From: Acinetobacter sp. A47
Lineage (GTDB): Bacteria; Pseudomonadota; Gammaproteobacteria; Pseudomonadales; Moraxellaceae
Reading direction: 5' to 3'
Assembly: GCF_000805455.1 (NCBI RefSeq)
Contig: NZ_JSUS01000001.1
Coordinates: 186,001-250,000, forward strand
Length of the DNA stretch: 64,000 nucleotides
Both the position numbers and the translations under genes were made by a program. Below the pieces are notes generated by a model. The model was not told the origin of the DNA. It worked only from the letters and a program-made list of their open reading frames with translations, and did not search any database. Of the stretch, positions 9,793-22,000 are shown one piece after another. How positions within the stretch are numbered: the first letter of the stretch is position 1; each line of letters starts with the position of its first letter.

Positions 9793-10590
9793 TTAACTGT
9801 CCTGCAAATCATTTAAACGTTGTTGTAAGTCTTGGAGTTGTGCCTGCTTTTGCTGATCCGGACGTACACTTAGCTGTTTTTCCAGTTTCTTGATCTGTGT
9901 GCGTATTTTGGCAAGTTCAATGGTGGTTTTAGCATCCATTGCAGGTGTTTCTTTGGGAGTGTCCACACGCGTAATGACCGGAACATTGTTGAGGGCTTGT
10001 GAAAACTGCGCAAAAAACTCTACATCGATCTCTGCACGTACCACCGGCCCTTTACGACTGAGACGGCGCTTTTCTTCACGTTGAATGTGGGCATAGTAGC
10101 GATGTCTTAAATCATCCTGTTCAAGCTTGCGTTGTGCTGTAGTCGGCAAGGCTTTGTGATCTGCCACCAGATCGATACAGTCTACCGGACATGGCGGGAT
10201 ACAGAGTTCACAGCCAGTACACAGGTCGGTCAAGATACTGTGCATCAGTTTGCCACTGCCGATGATCGCATCTACTGGACAGGCACTGATACACTTGGTA
10301 CAGCCTATACATTCATCTTCACGGATGACGGCTTTCATGCGTTGTGGCCGTCCGTCCTGCTGGATTTCCCAGACGCTTGGCTCGGCAGGAAGAGAAGGGC
10401 GTTGTAACAATTCAGCCAGTGCATCGGCAACAGGTTGTCCACCCGGAACACATTTATTTGCCTCTTCACCTTCTGCAATGGATTTGGCATAAGGTAAACA
10501 TCCATCACGATGACCACATAAACCGCATTGTGTTTGTGGCAATAACTGATCTATTTGGACGATAAGAGAATGTTGCGCAGATGGTGACAT
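9793..10590 (-). CDS. rsxB: Rnf/Rsx electron-transport complex subunit B (ferredoxin-like)
   Basis: 265 residues. A 4Fe-4S motif near the N-terminus ([11 protein letters not shown], then a fourth Cys in NKCVPGG) is the RnfB/RsxB cluster. Two further 4Fe-4S ferredoxin motifs follow: [12 protein letters not shown] and [12 protein letters not shown]. The last 50 residues are a Lys/Gln-rich predicted coiled coil. The usual N-terminal membrane helix of RnfB is absent, and no other rnf genes are adjacent, so this may be a soluble, stand-alone RsxB-like protein; its electron partner cannot be inferred. Confidence 0.85.
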   Translation of the reverse strand: MSPSAQHSLIVQIDQLLPQTQCGLCGHRDGCLPYAKSIAEGEEANKCVPGGQPVADALAELLQRPSLPAEPSVWEIQQDGRPQRMKAVIREDECIGCTKCISACPVDAIIGSGKLMHSILTDLCTGCELCIPPCPVDCIDLVADHKALPTTAQRKLEQDDLRHRYYAHIQREEKRRLSRKGPVVRAEIDVEFFAQFSQALNNVPVITRVDTPKETPAMDAKTTIELAKIRTQIKKLEKQLSVRPDQQKQAQLQDLQQRLNDLQDS

Positions 10591-10978
10591 GGAAGCGGAT
10601 GAAGCAAAAAAACAGGGAGCTTAGTATAGCAAAAAATGCTCTGGCACGGCGTGATCAGGGGCTAAAATTATGCCGGTAGGGTTAAGTTTTAATGCATAAA
10701 AATAGTGCGGCTGTCGAATTTTTTTAGTGCGAACTGATCAGGATCAGGTAGCAGATAGAGCGCAGTGCTAACCCGTAATGCAGCATTTCTAATAGATTTT
10801 TTCTGATATTTATTTTGAAAATAACGAACATTTATTGAGTTAAGTTTTTGATTTTATACATTTAAAAAACTGTCCTGAAAAATAATAGTGTGATGCAATA
10901 GTAATCTGTATTAAATATATGCGATATTCTATTTTGGTGCATTTTTCGCACCAATATAAATCATGGACTTGGGGGTGA
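10591..10978. other. Intergenic region between divergent rsxB and gdhA
   Basis: 388 bp without a credible gene. The part nearest gdhA is strongly AT-rich and probably holds its promoter; I cannot fix -35/-10 boxes with confidence. A dyad directly before gdhA is listed separately. Confidence 0.5.
10934..10954. promoter_or_regulatory. Inverted repeat before gdhA
   Basis: TTGGTGC (10934-10940) and GCACCAA (10948-10954) form a perfect 7+7 dyad with a 7-base AT-rich spacer, 24 bp before the gdhA start. The half-sites resemble those of NtrC-type sites but in reversed order, so it is either another regulator's operator or a 5'-UTR hairpin just before the GGGGGTG ribosome binding site. Confidence 0.45.
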
Positions 10979-12325
<1,347 letters not shown>

Positions 12326-12358
12326 AACGCTTGCTTTAATTGAGCGGGACAACCCATA

Positions 12359-12392
12359 AAAAAAATCCGATGTCTTAACATCGGATTTTTTT
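12359..12392. terminator. Bidirectional terminator after gdhA
   Basis: Perfect stem of at least 13 bp (12361-12373 with 12378-12390), loop CTTA, flanked by A- and T-runs; it can also serve the convergent META-domain gene. Confidence 0.88.
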
Positions 12393-12407
12393 ATTTACAG
12401 ATATAAA

Positions 12408-13514
12408 TTATGGTTTTTTAACCATCTCTTGTTCAACAACCATATCTAATACGTCTGCAATGCTTGATTGATCGGCAGCAGGGTTTGGAACATCAAAACG
12501 TTTTACACGTACAATTACACGTTGTTGAGGATTGTGTTCAAAGCCTTCAATTTGACCGTAGTATAATGACCAGTTTTTGTCCGCGTATGTTTTTACACCT
12601 TTGTCATCATATTTGACTTCACGAACCTGCATGCAAGTCTGTGGTGCAACACCCGTGCAAGATTTGGTTTCTGGTGAAATTTCAAGGAAAACCGTTTTAC
12701 CTTCAGACTGGTATTTTACTTCAGGTGTCATTTTGCCAACGAAAGTGTATTTTTGGCCTTTTGCATCTGCAATGGTTAAAGTTGGCTGTTCTGGGCTGCT
12801 TGCATTGACTTCAAACGCAATCTGGCGTTTTTGCAGCAACTCGCCGGCAAACTGTTCCTGTTTCATCAATGCCGGGTCACAAGCCATCATGGTTGAAGCC
12901 AGTTCGCCTGTAACAATCGCACCATTTTCGACTTTCCATGAGGTATTTTGACGGTTACAGCCGGTATCTACTGATAGACGGTCATTTGCCAGGAAGCTTA
13001 ATACGATCGGGCGTTTGGTATCGGCCGGTTGATATGACCAGCTATAGTTTGTCAATACGTTGTTATTTGTCACTTTAGCCCCTGTAAATACATGTTTCTG
13101 ACCTTTGCCATCAGTTACTGTCAAGATTGCCTGACCATTTACTGTGCTGATTTCAAATGGAACTTTTTTCTCGCTGAAAATATCCATAGAGAGCTGTTCT
13201 TGCTGCATTAAATCATCAGCACAAGCCATCATGGTCGATACCAGTGGTGAAGTTACAATGCTATTGCCAGCAATTTTCCAGGTACCACCCTGAGTGTTAC
13301 AACCGGTTTGGATTGAAAGTTTCTGGTCTGCGTTAAAATTTAACACCAGCGGTTTAGATGCTTTTGAACCCTGATAAGTCCAGTTATATTCAGCCAGGTT
13401 TTTTGCTGCAGTTGTATTGATTTGTGAAATTACGTTGTCAGTCACATTTTGAACAGTTTGACAAGCCATTAAAGAGAGGGGAAGTAAAGCAAGAGCTAAA
13501 TATTTAATTTTCAT
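12408..13514 (-). CDS. META-domain (HslJ-like) lipoprotein
   Basis: About 368 residues. A signal peptide ends in the lipobox LMAC. Two tandem META domains follow (about 40-140 and 150-250), each with a YxWSYQ/YNWTYQ start, a LSxxTGCNxQ motif and a STMMACDxxLM motif; the two copies are clearly homologous. The last 110 residues match the C-terminal extension found with META domains in Acinetobacter lipoproteins and contain a Cys pair. HslJ-type proteins are linked to envelope stress and novobiocin tolerance in E. coli; the role here is unknown. ATG 13514 is preferred to the in-frame TTG at 13520. Confidence 0.8.
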   Translation of the reverse strand: MKIKYLALALLPLSLMACQTVQNVTDNVISQINTTAAKNLAEYNWTYQGSKASKPLVLNFNADQKLSIQTGCNTQGGTWKIAGNSIVTSPLVSTMMACADDLMQQEQLSMDIFSEKKVPFEISTVNGQAILTVTDGKGQKHVFTGAKVTNNNVLTNYSWSYQPADTKRPIVLSFLANDRLSVDTGCNRQNTSWKVENGAIVTGELASTMMACDPALMKQEQFAGELLQKRQIAFEVNASSPEQPTLTIADAKGQKYTFVGKMTPEVKYQSEGKTVFLEISPETKSCTGVAPQTCMQVREVKYDDKGVKTYADKNWSLYYGQIEGFEHNPQQRVIVRVKRFDVPNPAADQSSIADVLDMVVEQEMVKKP

Positions 13515-13645
13515 ACTCAAAACAACGGGAAATAAATAACAGTGATAAGCTTAAAGTATTCTTAAAAAAAGAACATGTGGTCCGTTTAGGCATTAAGTTC
13601 ATTAAATGTTTCTATTTGTAAAATTTAAAAAATAGAATGGATTTA

Positions 13646-13674
13646 TAGGCTTGCTAATATTATATGCAAGCCTA
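13646..13674. repeat. Inverted repeat between META and DODA genes
   Basis: TAGGCTTGC and GCAAGCCTA form a 9-bp stem around an 11-base AT loop. A T-rich run follows on the + strand only, so it is a weak terminator candidate for the minus-strand dioxygenase. Confidence 0.4.
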
Positions 13675-13703
13675 TTTTGTTTTTATGTGATTTGGTTGGT
13701 TAT

Positions 13704-14477
13704 TTAGTCAAAACGGTAAATATCCATGCCGAGAGAGCCCATGGAGAAACTGCTATGGACGATATTGAAACGGTGTCCGGTACCCATTGCAAAGAAAAGT
13801 GGCGCAAAATGCTCAAGAGAAGGGTGATTTCTTTGAACATAAGGTAAGGAAGGCCAGTCCAGCACGGCCTCATAATCCTGATGGGTGAGTTTATTAACCA
13901 CCGCATTACGGAAGGTACTGGCCCAGACCGGCACATCGGCATCTGCTTGCCAGGAAAGTTCAGCCAGGTTATGGGTGATACTGCCTGAGCCAATCAATAA
14001 AATCTGTTGCTCTCGTAAAGGTGAAAGTACTTGGCCTATCCGGTAAATTTCATCGGCGTTCATTTGCATGGGCAAAGAAATCTCGATAACCGGAATATCT
14101 GCATCCGGATACATATGTAATAGCGGCATCCAGACACCATGATCACGTGGTCGGGTACTGTTGGCATGAGCAGCCAAACCTGATTCGGCCAAACGCTGCA
14201 AAATTTCTTCTGCCAGTTGCGGGGCACCTGCAGCCGGATAACGAATCTCGTAGAGTGCCGGTGGAAAGCCACGGAAGTCATGCCAGGTCTGTGGGCGGGT
14301 CGAGGTACTGACTTCAAGTGCCTGGCTTTCCCAATGTGCAGACATCACCACGATAGCCTGTGGGCGGGGCAGGTTGCTACTCAGGCGATGCAGTGCAGGC
14401 CCAACCTGTTCAGGATCAAGTGCAAGCATAGGTGAACCATGTGAAATAAATAGTCCGGGTAAGGTCTGGAAATTCAT
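13704..14477 (-). CDS. DODA-type extradiol ring-cleavage dioxygenase (YgiD-like)
   Basis: 257 residues of the LigB/DODA class III extradiol dioxygenase family. Metal-ligand histidines are seen in FISHGSPMLA (near 13), SAHWES (near 48), RPRDHGVWMPL and GSITHNL, with a conserved NHPSLEHF near the C-terminus. E. coli YgiD acts as a zinc-dependent 4,5-DOPA extradiol dioxygenase; the natural substrate here is not known. Stands alone, with 100-bp gaps on both sides. Confidence 0.88.
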   Translation of the reverse strand: MNFQTLPGLFISHGSPMLALDPEQVGPALHRLSSNLPRPQAIVVMSAHWESQALEVSTSTRPQTWHDFRGFPPALYEIRYPAAGAPQLAEEILQRLAESGLAAHANSTRPRDHGVWMPLLHMYPDADIPVIEISLPMQMNADEIYRIGQVLSPLREQQILLIGSGSITHNLAELSWQADADVPVWASTFRNAVVNKLTHQDYEAVLDWPSLPYVQRNHPSLEHFAPLFFAMGTGHRFNIVHSSFSMGSLGMDIYRFD

Positions 14478-14578
14478 ATGTATGCACCTGATGAAAACGA
14501 CAGGGTTATGGTGACAAAAAAGATTGGGTAATGACAGCCCTTAAAGCTCAACATATTGTTGCAAAATCAGAACAGCTT

Positions 14579-15058
14579 TTAAGCCCGATGATAAGGATGG
14601 TTATGATTAATGCTCATGGCCCTGTACAATTGCTCGATCAGCAGGATACGGACCATGGGGTGAGGCATGGTCAGTTTGGACAATGACCAGTGCCATGCTG
14701 CTGCCTTGCGTACAGCTTCCGAATGTCCATCTGGTCCGCCAATGGCGAGCGCAATATCATTTCCTTCCAGCATCCATTGCTTCATGGTATCGGCGAGTTT
14801 TTCCGTACTGAGTTCACGTCCACCCACTTCTAAAGCAATCAGGGTTTCATTGGGCTTGAGCGCATTTAAAATACTTTCACCTTCAATCTGGCAATATTTT
14901 AAAATATCCGCTTCAGAGTCATTTTTCCCCCGTTTTGCCATAGGCAGTTCAATCACTTGCGTTTGTACGAAGGGCTGAATACGTTTGAAGTAGTCTTCAA
15001 ATCCGGTCAGTACCCAGGCCGGCATTTTTTGACCAATGGTCAGGATGCGAATTTTCAT
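14579..15058 (-). CDS. rlmH: 23S rRNA (pseudouridine1915-N3)-methyltransferase RlmH
   Basis: 159 residues, usual length for this SPOUT-class enzyme. The SAM-binding trefoil knot region LAIGGPDGHS is followed by the conserved C-terminus LPHPMVRILLIEQLYRA-type motif ending NHPYHR. It methylates pseudouridine 1915 in helix 69 of assembled 70S ribosomes. Confidence 0.96.
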   Translation of the reverse strand: MKIRILTIGQKMPAWVLTGFEDYFKRIQPFVQTQVIELPMAKRGKNDSEADILKYCQIEGESILNALKPNETLIALEVGGRELSTEKLADTMKQWMLEGNDIALAIGGPDGHSEAVRKAAAWHWSLSKLTMPHPMVRILLIEQLYRAMSINHNHPYHRA

Positions 15059-15375
15059 AACAACGGTTTATTTGGCAAATTAGGCTTATTATAAGGGTTA
15101 CACATAACTGTAGGGGCAGATATATGATTTATCTTGTCATAAAAAATACAAAAAACTGATTTATATTGGCCATAAAAAACGCAGCTCAAAATGCGTATGA
15201 GCTGCGATCAAAGAGCCATCTGTCTGGAGTTCAGATGACACTAAAATGAGTTCATTGAGCCAAGTTGATCTTTGTTTTTTCGACTCTATTTCATTATGCA
15301 AGATACTGGTTATTTTTCAACCATAATGTGTAACAAAAAAAGAGAGCCGAAGCTCTCTTTTTTATTAATCGCGAT
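15059..15375. other. rlmH-lon spacer with several hairpins
   Basis: 317 bp with no credible gene. Two dyads are visible: 15180-15206 (CGCAGCTC/GAGCTGCG) and 15217-15237 (CATCTG/CAGATG), then the lon terminator. The GC-richer hairpins in AT-rich DNA could belong to a small RNA or to the rlmH leader; nothing shows which. Confidence 0.4.
15335..15363. terminator. Terminator after lon
   Basis: About 11-bp stem (15337-15347 with 15352-15362), CGAA loop, A- and T-runs on both sides; serves lon on the minus strand. Confidence 0.85.
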
Positions 15376-17805
15376 TTAGTGACGGGCAGCTTTTGCTTCT
15401 TCCACCGGTTTTACAATCGGTGTTTTAGGTAAAGGCTTTGGTGTATCCGTTAACGCCAAAGGCAAGATTTCATCAATGCTTTTCACTGCCTTGATTTCTA
15501 ACCCTTCTTTTACGTTTTCTGGAATCTCTGCCAAGTCGCGAACGTTATCTTGCGGAATAAAGACCAGCTTGATTCCACCGCGGTGTGCTGCAAGAAGTTT
15601 TTCTTTCAGACCACCAATACGCATTGCACGACCACCGAGACTGGTTTCACCGGTCATGGCGATATCCGGACGAATCGGAATCCCTGTAAATGCCGATACA
15701 AGGGCAGTGGTAAGCGCCAAACCGGCAGATGGGCCATCTTTTGGCGTTGCACCTTCTGGTAAGTGGACATGCACATCAGTTTCTTCAAAACGTGATGCTT
15801 CAATGCCCAACTCATCCGCACGGGTACGTACCACGGTCATGGCTGCGGTAATCGACTCTTTCATAACATCACCGAGTGAACCGGTTGTAATGAATTTACC
15901 TTTACCTTTGACAGCAGCAACTTCGATGGTCAGCAATTCACCACCAACAGAGGTCCAGGCCAGACCGTTGACACGACCTACCTGTGCTTCATCTTCTGCG
16001 ATACCAAAGTCAAACTTGTGTGGACCCAAGTATTCAGGAAGATTGGCAGAAGTCACGTCAATCTGTAAGTTTTTAGACTTCTTGCTGACCGCTTCTTTGA
16101 CCACTTTACGGGCAATTTTAGAAACTTCACGCTCTAAATTACGGACACCTGCCTCACGGGTATAACGTTGTACGATGTCACGGATTGCCTCTTCGTGAAC
16201 TGTCAGTTCCTTGGCACGTAGACCATTGTTCTTGATTGCTTTCGGAACAAGGTAACGTTCGGCAATATTCACTTTTTCGTCTTCGGTATATCCCGGTAGG
16301 CGAATCACCTCCATACGGTCCAGCAAGGCTTCAGGAATATTCATGCTGTTTGCAGTACAGATGAACATCACTTCTGAAAGGTCAAGATCAAGGTCAAGAT
16401 AATGATCGTTGAACTTGCTGTTTTGCGATGGATCAAGGACTTCCAGCAAGGCTGATGCCGGGTCGCCACGGTAGTCTTGAGCCATCTTGTCAATTTCGTC
16501 GAGTAAGAACAACGGATTCTTCACGCCAACCTTGGTTAAAGACTGCACGATCTTGCCTGGCATCGCACCGATATAGGTACGACGGTGACCACGAATTTCA
16601 GCTTCATCACGTACACCACCAAGTGCCATACGGACAAATTCACGACCAGTTGCCTTGGCTACCGACTCACCTAACGAGGTTTTACCTACACCCGGAGGTC
16701 CTACTAAACACAGGATCGGACCGCGGAGCTTTTTCACCCGAGACTGGACAGCCAGATACTCTACAATGCGATCTTTGACATCATCCAGACCGTAATGATC
16801 TGCATCAAGGATATCCTGGGCTTTATTCAGGTTAATGCTGACTTTGCTGGCTTTGTTCCATGGTGTATCCAGAATTACTTCCAGATAGTTGCGGACCACA
16901 GCAGCTTCACTTGAAGCAGGTTGCATTGCCTTGAGCTTGCGGAACTCGGCCTCTGCTTTTTTGCGTACATGTTCCGGTAAATCGGCTTCAGCCAGACGCT
17001 TTTCAATTTCAGCCACGTCATCTTCGGCGCCGCCGTTCATATCGGAAAGCTCACGTTGAATGACTTTCATTTTTTCATTTAGAAAGTATTCACGCTGGTT
17101 TTTTTCCATCTGACGTTTGACGCTGTCATGCAGGGTTTGCTCAATTTGCTGTTCGGCAGACTGATTCATCAAATAATTCATCAACTCTTGCAAATGAGCT
17201 TCAAACTCGTCGTGTTCCAGAAACTTCTGTTTCACTTCAATATTTAAAGGCACACGGGTCGCCACGAAGAACATCAGCTGTAATAAGTCTTCGATTTTAT
17301 TTGCGGCTGCAACGAGTTCACGTGCATTACGCAATTTTGCTTCAGCATACTGAGCAAACAGGGTGCGCAATTCATTTAAGCGGGTTTCTTGGGTCTCTTG
17401 ATCCAGAGATAAGGTCATCGGGCTTAAATGATGTTCAGCCGTTAAGTATTCCTCTCCATCAATAATGCGTTCTAGCTTGGAACGATATAGACCTTCAATC
17501 AGTACCTTGATGCAGTTTTCATCATTTTCATGATTGACGACTTGTACGATTTTGGCCACGGTTCCATATTGATAGAGATTGTCATGATCAATTTCTTCTG
17601 TAAGCGAATCTTTTTGCGCAACTACAAATACTAAATTGTCACTGTTACGAGCCACATCCACTGCATTGATCGATTTTTCACGACCCACAAATAGCGCAAT
17701 TTGCATGTGCGGATAGACCACAACATCACGCAACGCTAATAGTGGTAATACACTTGGAACCTGTGGCTCTAAGCTTGTTTCATTATTCAAAATATATTCA
17801 GACAT
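15376..17805 (-). CDS. lon: ATP-dependent protease Lon
   Basis: 809 residues. N-terminal substrate-recognition domain (PLLALRDVVVYPHM), coiled-coil middle region, AAA+ domain with Walker A GPPGVGKTSL (near 365) and Walker B LFLLDEIDK, and the C-terminal Ser-Lys protease domain with PKDGPSAG (catalytic Ser near 688) and the Lys in GGLKEKLLAAHRGG (near 731). It degrades misfolded and regulatory proteins. ATG 17805 has AGGAG six bases upstream; a GTG two codons earlier is less likely. A heat-shock promoter would be expected but I could not identify one securely. Confidence 0.97.
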   Translation of the reverse strand: MSEYILNNETSLEPQVPSVLPLLALRDVVVYPHMQIALFVGREKSINAVDVARNSDNLVFVVAQKDSLTEEIDHDNLYQYGTVAKIVQVVNHENDENCIKVLIEGLYRSKLERIIDGEEYLTAEHHLSPMTLSLDQETQETRLNELRTLFAQYAEAKLRNARELVAAANKIEDLLQLMFFVATRVPLNIEVKQKFLEHDEFEAHLQELMNYLMNQSAEQQIEQTLHDSVKRQMEKNQREYFLNEKMKVIQRELSDMNGGAEDDVAEIEKRLAEADLPEHVRKKAEAEFRKLKAMQPASSEAAVVRNYLEVILDTPWNKASKVSINLNKAQDILDADHYGLDDVKDRIVEYLAVQSRVKKLRGPILCLVGPPGVGKTSLGESVAKATGREFVRMALGGVRDEAEIRGHRRTYIGAMPGKIVQSLTKVGVKNPLFLLDEIDKMAQDYRGDPASALLEVLDPSQNSKFNDHYLDLDLDLSEVMFICTANSMNIPEALLDRMEVIRLPGYTEDEKVNIAERYLVPKAIKNNGLRAKELTVHEEAIRDIVQRYTREAGVRNLEREVSKIARKVVKEAVSKKSKNLQIDVTSANLPEYLGPHKFDFGIAEDEAQVGRVNGLAWTSVGGELLTIEVAAVKGKGKFITTGSLGDVMKESITAAMTVVRTRADELGIEASRFEETDVHVHLPEGATPKDGPSAGLALTTALVSAFTGIPIRPDIAMTGETSLGGRAMRIGGLKEKLLAAHRGGIKLVFIPQDNVRDLAEIPENVKEGLEIKAVKSIDEILPLALTDTPKPLPKTPIVKPVEEAKAARH

Positions 17806-17948
17806 GGGCACTCCTAATGAGTGACAACGGTGTTGCCATGTTTTTTATAGTGATGTGCATTTTAAAAATTACAAGGGTTTTTACTTATAAAATATAAAAA
17901 AAAGACTAAATTACTCAAGTTTTATGACTTTAATAAGAAAATAAGGAG

Positions 17949-18536
17949 CTAACGTTTGAAATAATAACGTTTTTTAGGCGTAATCAATTCATCTAATGGC
18001 TGATCCCATTTTTGTCTGTCTAAACGGGTTTCTATATATTGAAAGTTGTGCGCCAGGCCGAGCCGGTAAGGATACTGTTGAGCAGTGGACAGGGTCCGGT
18101 CATAAAAACCGCCGCCCATACCAATACGGGTCCCCAGATAATCACATGCCAGCAAGGGCATGATCAGCAAATCCAGTCGGGAAACTGGCTGGCCACGACT
18201 TGCCATAGGCTCTTTCATGCCTAAAGGATGATGCGAAAAGCGGCGATTGAAATACTGTTTGGCATACACCCTGACCCAGACCAGCCGTTGATTCATATTA
18301 CAAATCATTGGCAAATACACCTTTTTGTTTTGTTGAAAGCACAGTTCCAGCATCTTTTGTGTATGAATTTCTCCAAAAGCATGCAAATAAAGGCCAATTT
18401 TGGTTGCAGTTTTAAAACGCACCGAGGTTCTGAGCTGAATTAAAACCTGTTGTTCAGCTTTTCTGTGTTCATGGCAAGACAATTGCCTTCTCTTTTGGCG
18501 AAGCTGTTTTCGGATTGATTTTAAATCTTGGCCCAT
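17949..18536 (-). CDS. 5-formyltetrahydrofolate cyclo-ligase
   Basis: 195 residues of the MTHFS/YgfA family: N-terminal basic helix (IRKQLRQKRRQLS), the KVYLPMI strand, and the ATP/folate-binding motif GTRIGMGGGFYDRTL. It converts 5-formyl-THF to 5,10-methenyl-THF with ATP. In many gamma-proteobacteria the 6S RNA gene lies directly upstream, but here the upstream DNA does not resemble 6S RNA, and a 6S fragment occurs elsewhere in the window (30.8 kb). Confidence 0.9.
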   Translation of the reverse strand: MGQDLKSIRKQLRQKRRQLSCHEHRKAEQQVLIQLRTSVRFKTATKIGLYLHAFGEIHTQKMLELCFQQNKKVYLPMICNMNQRLVWVRVYAKQYFNRRFSHHPLGMKEPMASRGQPVSRLDLLIMPLLACDYLGTRIGMGGGFYDRTLSTAQQYPYRLGLAHNFQYIETRLDRQKWDQPLDELITPKKRYYFKR

Positions 18537-19017
18537 AGGCTTGAAAAAGTGGTTTTGGTAAGCGGCATCATACTCGATTTATTCCATAATATCTAAGCTC
18601 TAGTTTCCTGATTTATTAAGTTAAATTTTATATTTTTTGTATGATTTTTTATTTTGGCTAATCAATTTATATTTAGTATTAATTTCAATAATTAATGGAA
18701 TTTTATGGGATTGATTATTTTTTTATATTGATTTATTGAGTTTTTACTCTACCGCTTCATAATTTTAATAAAAGTTAACACAAATCATACATAAAAATAT
18801 ATTTTGTTGTTTTTCTAATTATATCAATGCTTTGAATTGTTTTATTTTTTAGTGATTTTGAGAATTGCGTCTCATATTTAACAAAAAATGTTCACTGTAT
18901 CTTTACCAATTTACTCGGGTTTATTAGCATCCGCGTCTCTTTTTTAGCGCTGACACTAAAAATGCTCATTTGCATTTTTAGACCATCCATAACTGTAGTA
19001 AACGTCTGAGAATTTTT
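18537..19017. other. AT-rich divergent intergenic region before ata
   Basis: 481 bp between the divergent cyclo-ligase and ata-like genes, with no credible gene. It is very AT-rich, fitting promoter DNA silenced by an H-NS-like protein. A dyad (AAAAATGC / GCATTTTT, 18959-18980) lies about 40 bp before the ata start. On the minus strand, TATGAT near 18569-18574 is a possible -10 for the cyclo-ligase gene. Confidence 0.45.
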
Positions 19018-22000
19018 ATGAACAAAGTATATAAAGTGGTTTGGAATGCATCTATCGGAGCATGGGTCGCAACTTCTGAACTGGCAAAAAGTAGAACCAA
19101 GACTAAATCTAAAATTTCAAATCTAACCGCTGCAGTATTGGTTGGTGCAATTAGTTTTTCTCCTGCAGCATTTGCGGCACAAGGTATTGAAAATGGAAAA
19201 GGGCCGGGAACAGGTATTTCATCTGCTCAATGTGTAGAAACTCAAGCAAGTGCTGGTAATCGTTCTGATATTGCAATTGGTTGTGGTTCTAAAACAACCG
19301 CTTTAGGGCGTGGTTCATTAATTGCAGACCGTAATAATCCATATAACAACACTACGGGTGCATTCGCTGATGGGGGCAATAAAGAGGGTGGATCAATTGC
19401 CTTTGGTACAGGAGCAAATGTTGAGAAAGGCTTGGGTACTGCAATTGGTTCTTATGCATCAGTAAAAGAAATTGCAGGTGTTGCCATTGGTACAGGAGCA
19501 CTGTCTGCCGGTAATACTGCACTTGCGATTGGTCGTCAGTCAGCAGCAATTGGAGATTTCTCTCAGGCTATTGGTAACGTGGCTGCTGCGACAGGGAAAG
19601 GTTCATTAGCGATTGGTCACTCTGCAACAGCAGAAGGTTACCGTTCAATTGCAATTGGTTCACCTGATATTGAAAATGCCGGTTCTGTCGCAGGTCAGGC
19701 AGGTGCTTCATATCAGCCAAACATGGCGACCAAGGCAACTGGTAAAGATTCGATTGCCTTTGGTGGTGGTGCGGTTGCGACCCAGGAAAACTCTTTGGCA
19801 ATTGGTGCATTTTCATCTTCTACAGGTAAAAAATCAGTTGCGATTGGTACCGGTGCCAAGGCAAATAAAGACGATGCAGTTGTTATCGGTGACCAGGCAG
19901 AAGCTTCTTTTGATGGTGGTGTCGCTGTTGGTAAAGGTGCGCGTTCAGAAGCAGAAAACAGTATTGCACTAGGAAAAGATTCAAAAGCAACTCAGGCGAC
20001 AGGTGAAAGTTTCCTGACCAAGCAAGCTGCTCCAACAGGCGTTTTGTCTATTGGTGATGTGGGTGCTGAACGTCGTATCCAGAATGTTGCAGATGGTGCT
20101 GCTGACTCTGATGCTGCTACTGTTCGTCAGTTAAAAGCGGCACGTACCCATTATGTCAGCGTAAATGATAATGGTGTACAAGGCGGTAACTATGAGAATG
20201 ATGGCGCAAAAGGTCTTAATTCGATTGCTGTTGGTGTAAACGCAAGTTCAACCGGACGTGAAGCGATGGCAATGGGAAGTGGTGCCCAGGCTGTAGGTTC
20301 AGGTTCTGTTGCGATGGGTGCAAGTGCCAATACGGTTGGTCGTGGTGATGTAGCGATTGGTCGTGGCTCATCGACCAAAGGTGCAGAAGGGGTAAATAGT
20401 AACCAGTCTATTGCAATCGGTGACCAGACTAAGGCGATTGGTGACCAGTCTGTGGCAATTGGTGCAGATGTTATTGCACGCGGTAACTCATCCGTTGCCA
20501 TTGGTGGTGATGATGTTGATAAAATTGCACGAGATACTGAGTTAAGTCAAAAATATACTGACATTACAGGTGGTGTATTAAAAGCGGGTAGTTATCCAAC
20601 CACTGAGGCGAATCATGGTTCAACAGCAGTTGGTACTCAGGCTTTAGGTACAGGTGCATTTTCGTCTGCATTTGGTATGACCTCTAAAGCAACAGGTGAT
20701 GCATCAGCTGCATTTGGTGTGATGTCAAATGCATCAGGTAAAGGTGCTGCTGCATTTGGTGCGGTAGCTCAGGCAACGGGTGATGGCGCATCAGCAATGG
20801 GGATTAACTCGTTTGCTTCCGGCACAAACTCGACAGCAATCGGTTCAGGTAATAAACCTGGTGAAGGTGCGACAGCAACAGGTAATGGCGCTGCTGCCAT
20901 TGGTAGCAATGCCAAAGCGACGGGTGACAGTGCTGCTGCAGTTGGTAAAGGTGCAGAAGCAAGTAATGAAAATGCTGCTGCCATCGGTGGTGGTGCTAAA
21001 GCAACTGGTAAAAATGCTGCTGCGATTGGTGCCGGTGCCATTGCTGACCAGGAAAATGCAGTTGCGGTAGGCCAGGGTGCGCAATCTATGGTTGCTGGTG
21101 GTGTAGCTCTGGGCGCACGTAGCCGGGTAGAAGCAGAAAACAGTGTGGCATTAGGACAAGATGCAGTTGCTACAGAAGCAACAGGTAATTCTTTCCTGAC
21201 CAATCGTGATGCATCTATGTCAAATGGTGTCGTTTCTGTTGGTTCTGCTGGAAAAGAGCGCCGTATTACCAATGTTGAAGACGGTTCTGCCGATTCAGAT
21301 GCCGTGACTGTGCGTCAGCTTAAGCATGTTGACGGTCGTGTGAATGAGAATGCACAAAACATTACCAATCTGGATCAGAAAATTGATAACACCAAAAATG
21401 ATTTGGGCAATCAAATTGCAGATACCAATAAAAATCTGAATGATGCCAAAACAGATTTAGGTAACCAGATCAACAATACCAAGACCGAGCTAAACAGCAA
21501 GATTGACAACACCAAGACCGAGCTGGAAAACAAGGGCTTGAACTTTGCCGGTAATGCCGGTGCAGACGTTCATCGTAAGCTGGGTGACAAGTTAAACATC
21601 GTGGGTGGTGCTGATGCTGCAACAGCAGAAGACAAGACCAGCGGTGAAAATGTCATTACCCGTACGACTGCAGATGGCATCAAGATTGAATTGTTGAAAG
21701 ATGCGAAGTTCGACAGCATTACCACTGGCGACAGCGTATTGAACAACAATGGTTTGACCATCAAAGATGGCCCAAGCATCACCAAAGATGGCATCAATGC
21801 AGGTAATAAAGTCATTACTAATGTTGCTGATGGTGTAAACGGTAAAGATGCGGTCAATGTTGACCAGTTAACCAAAACCAAAGATGGTCTGGATAGCAAG
21901 ATTACCGATACCAACAACAAGCTGGACGACGCTAAAAAAGACTTGGGTAACCAGATCACGGATACTAATAACAAGTTAAATGATACTAAAGATCAGTTAA

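Noticed and set aside
17843..17875. Heat-shock type promoter for lon (CTTGTAA ... TATAAA on the minus strand)
   Set aside because: Spacing of about 19 bp and a poor -10 match; not secure enough to list.
18537..18720. Possible 6S RNA upstream of the 5-formyl-THF cyclo-ligase gene
   Set aside because: Despite the common gene order in gamma-proteobacteria, no GC-rich 6S-like arms are visible here; the 6S match is at 30.8 kb instead.
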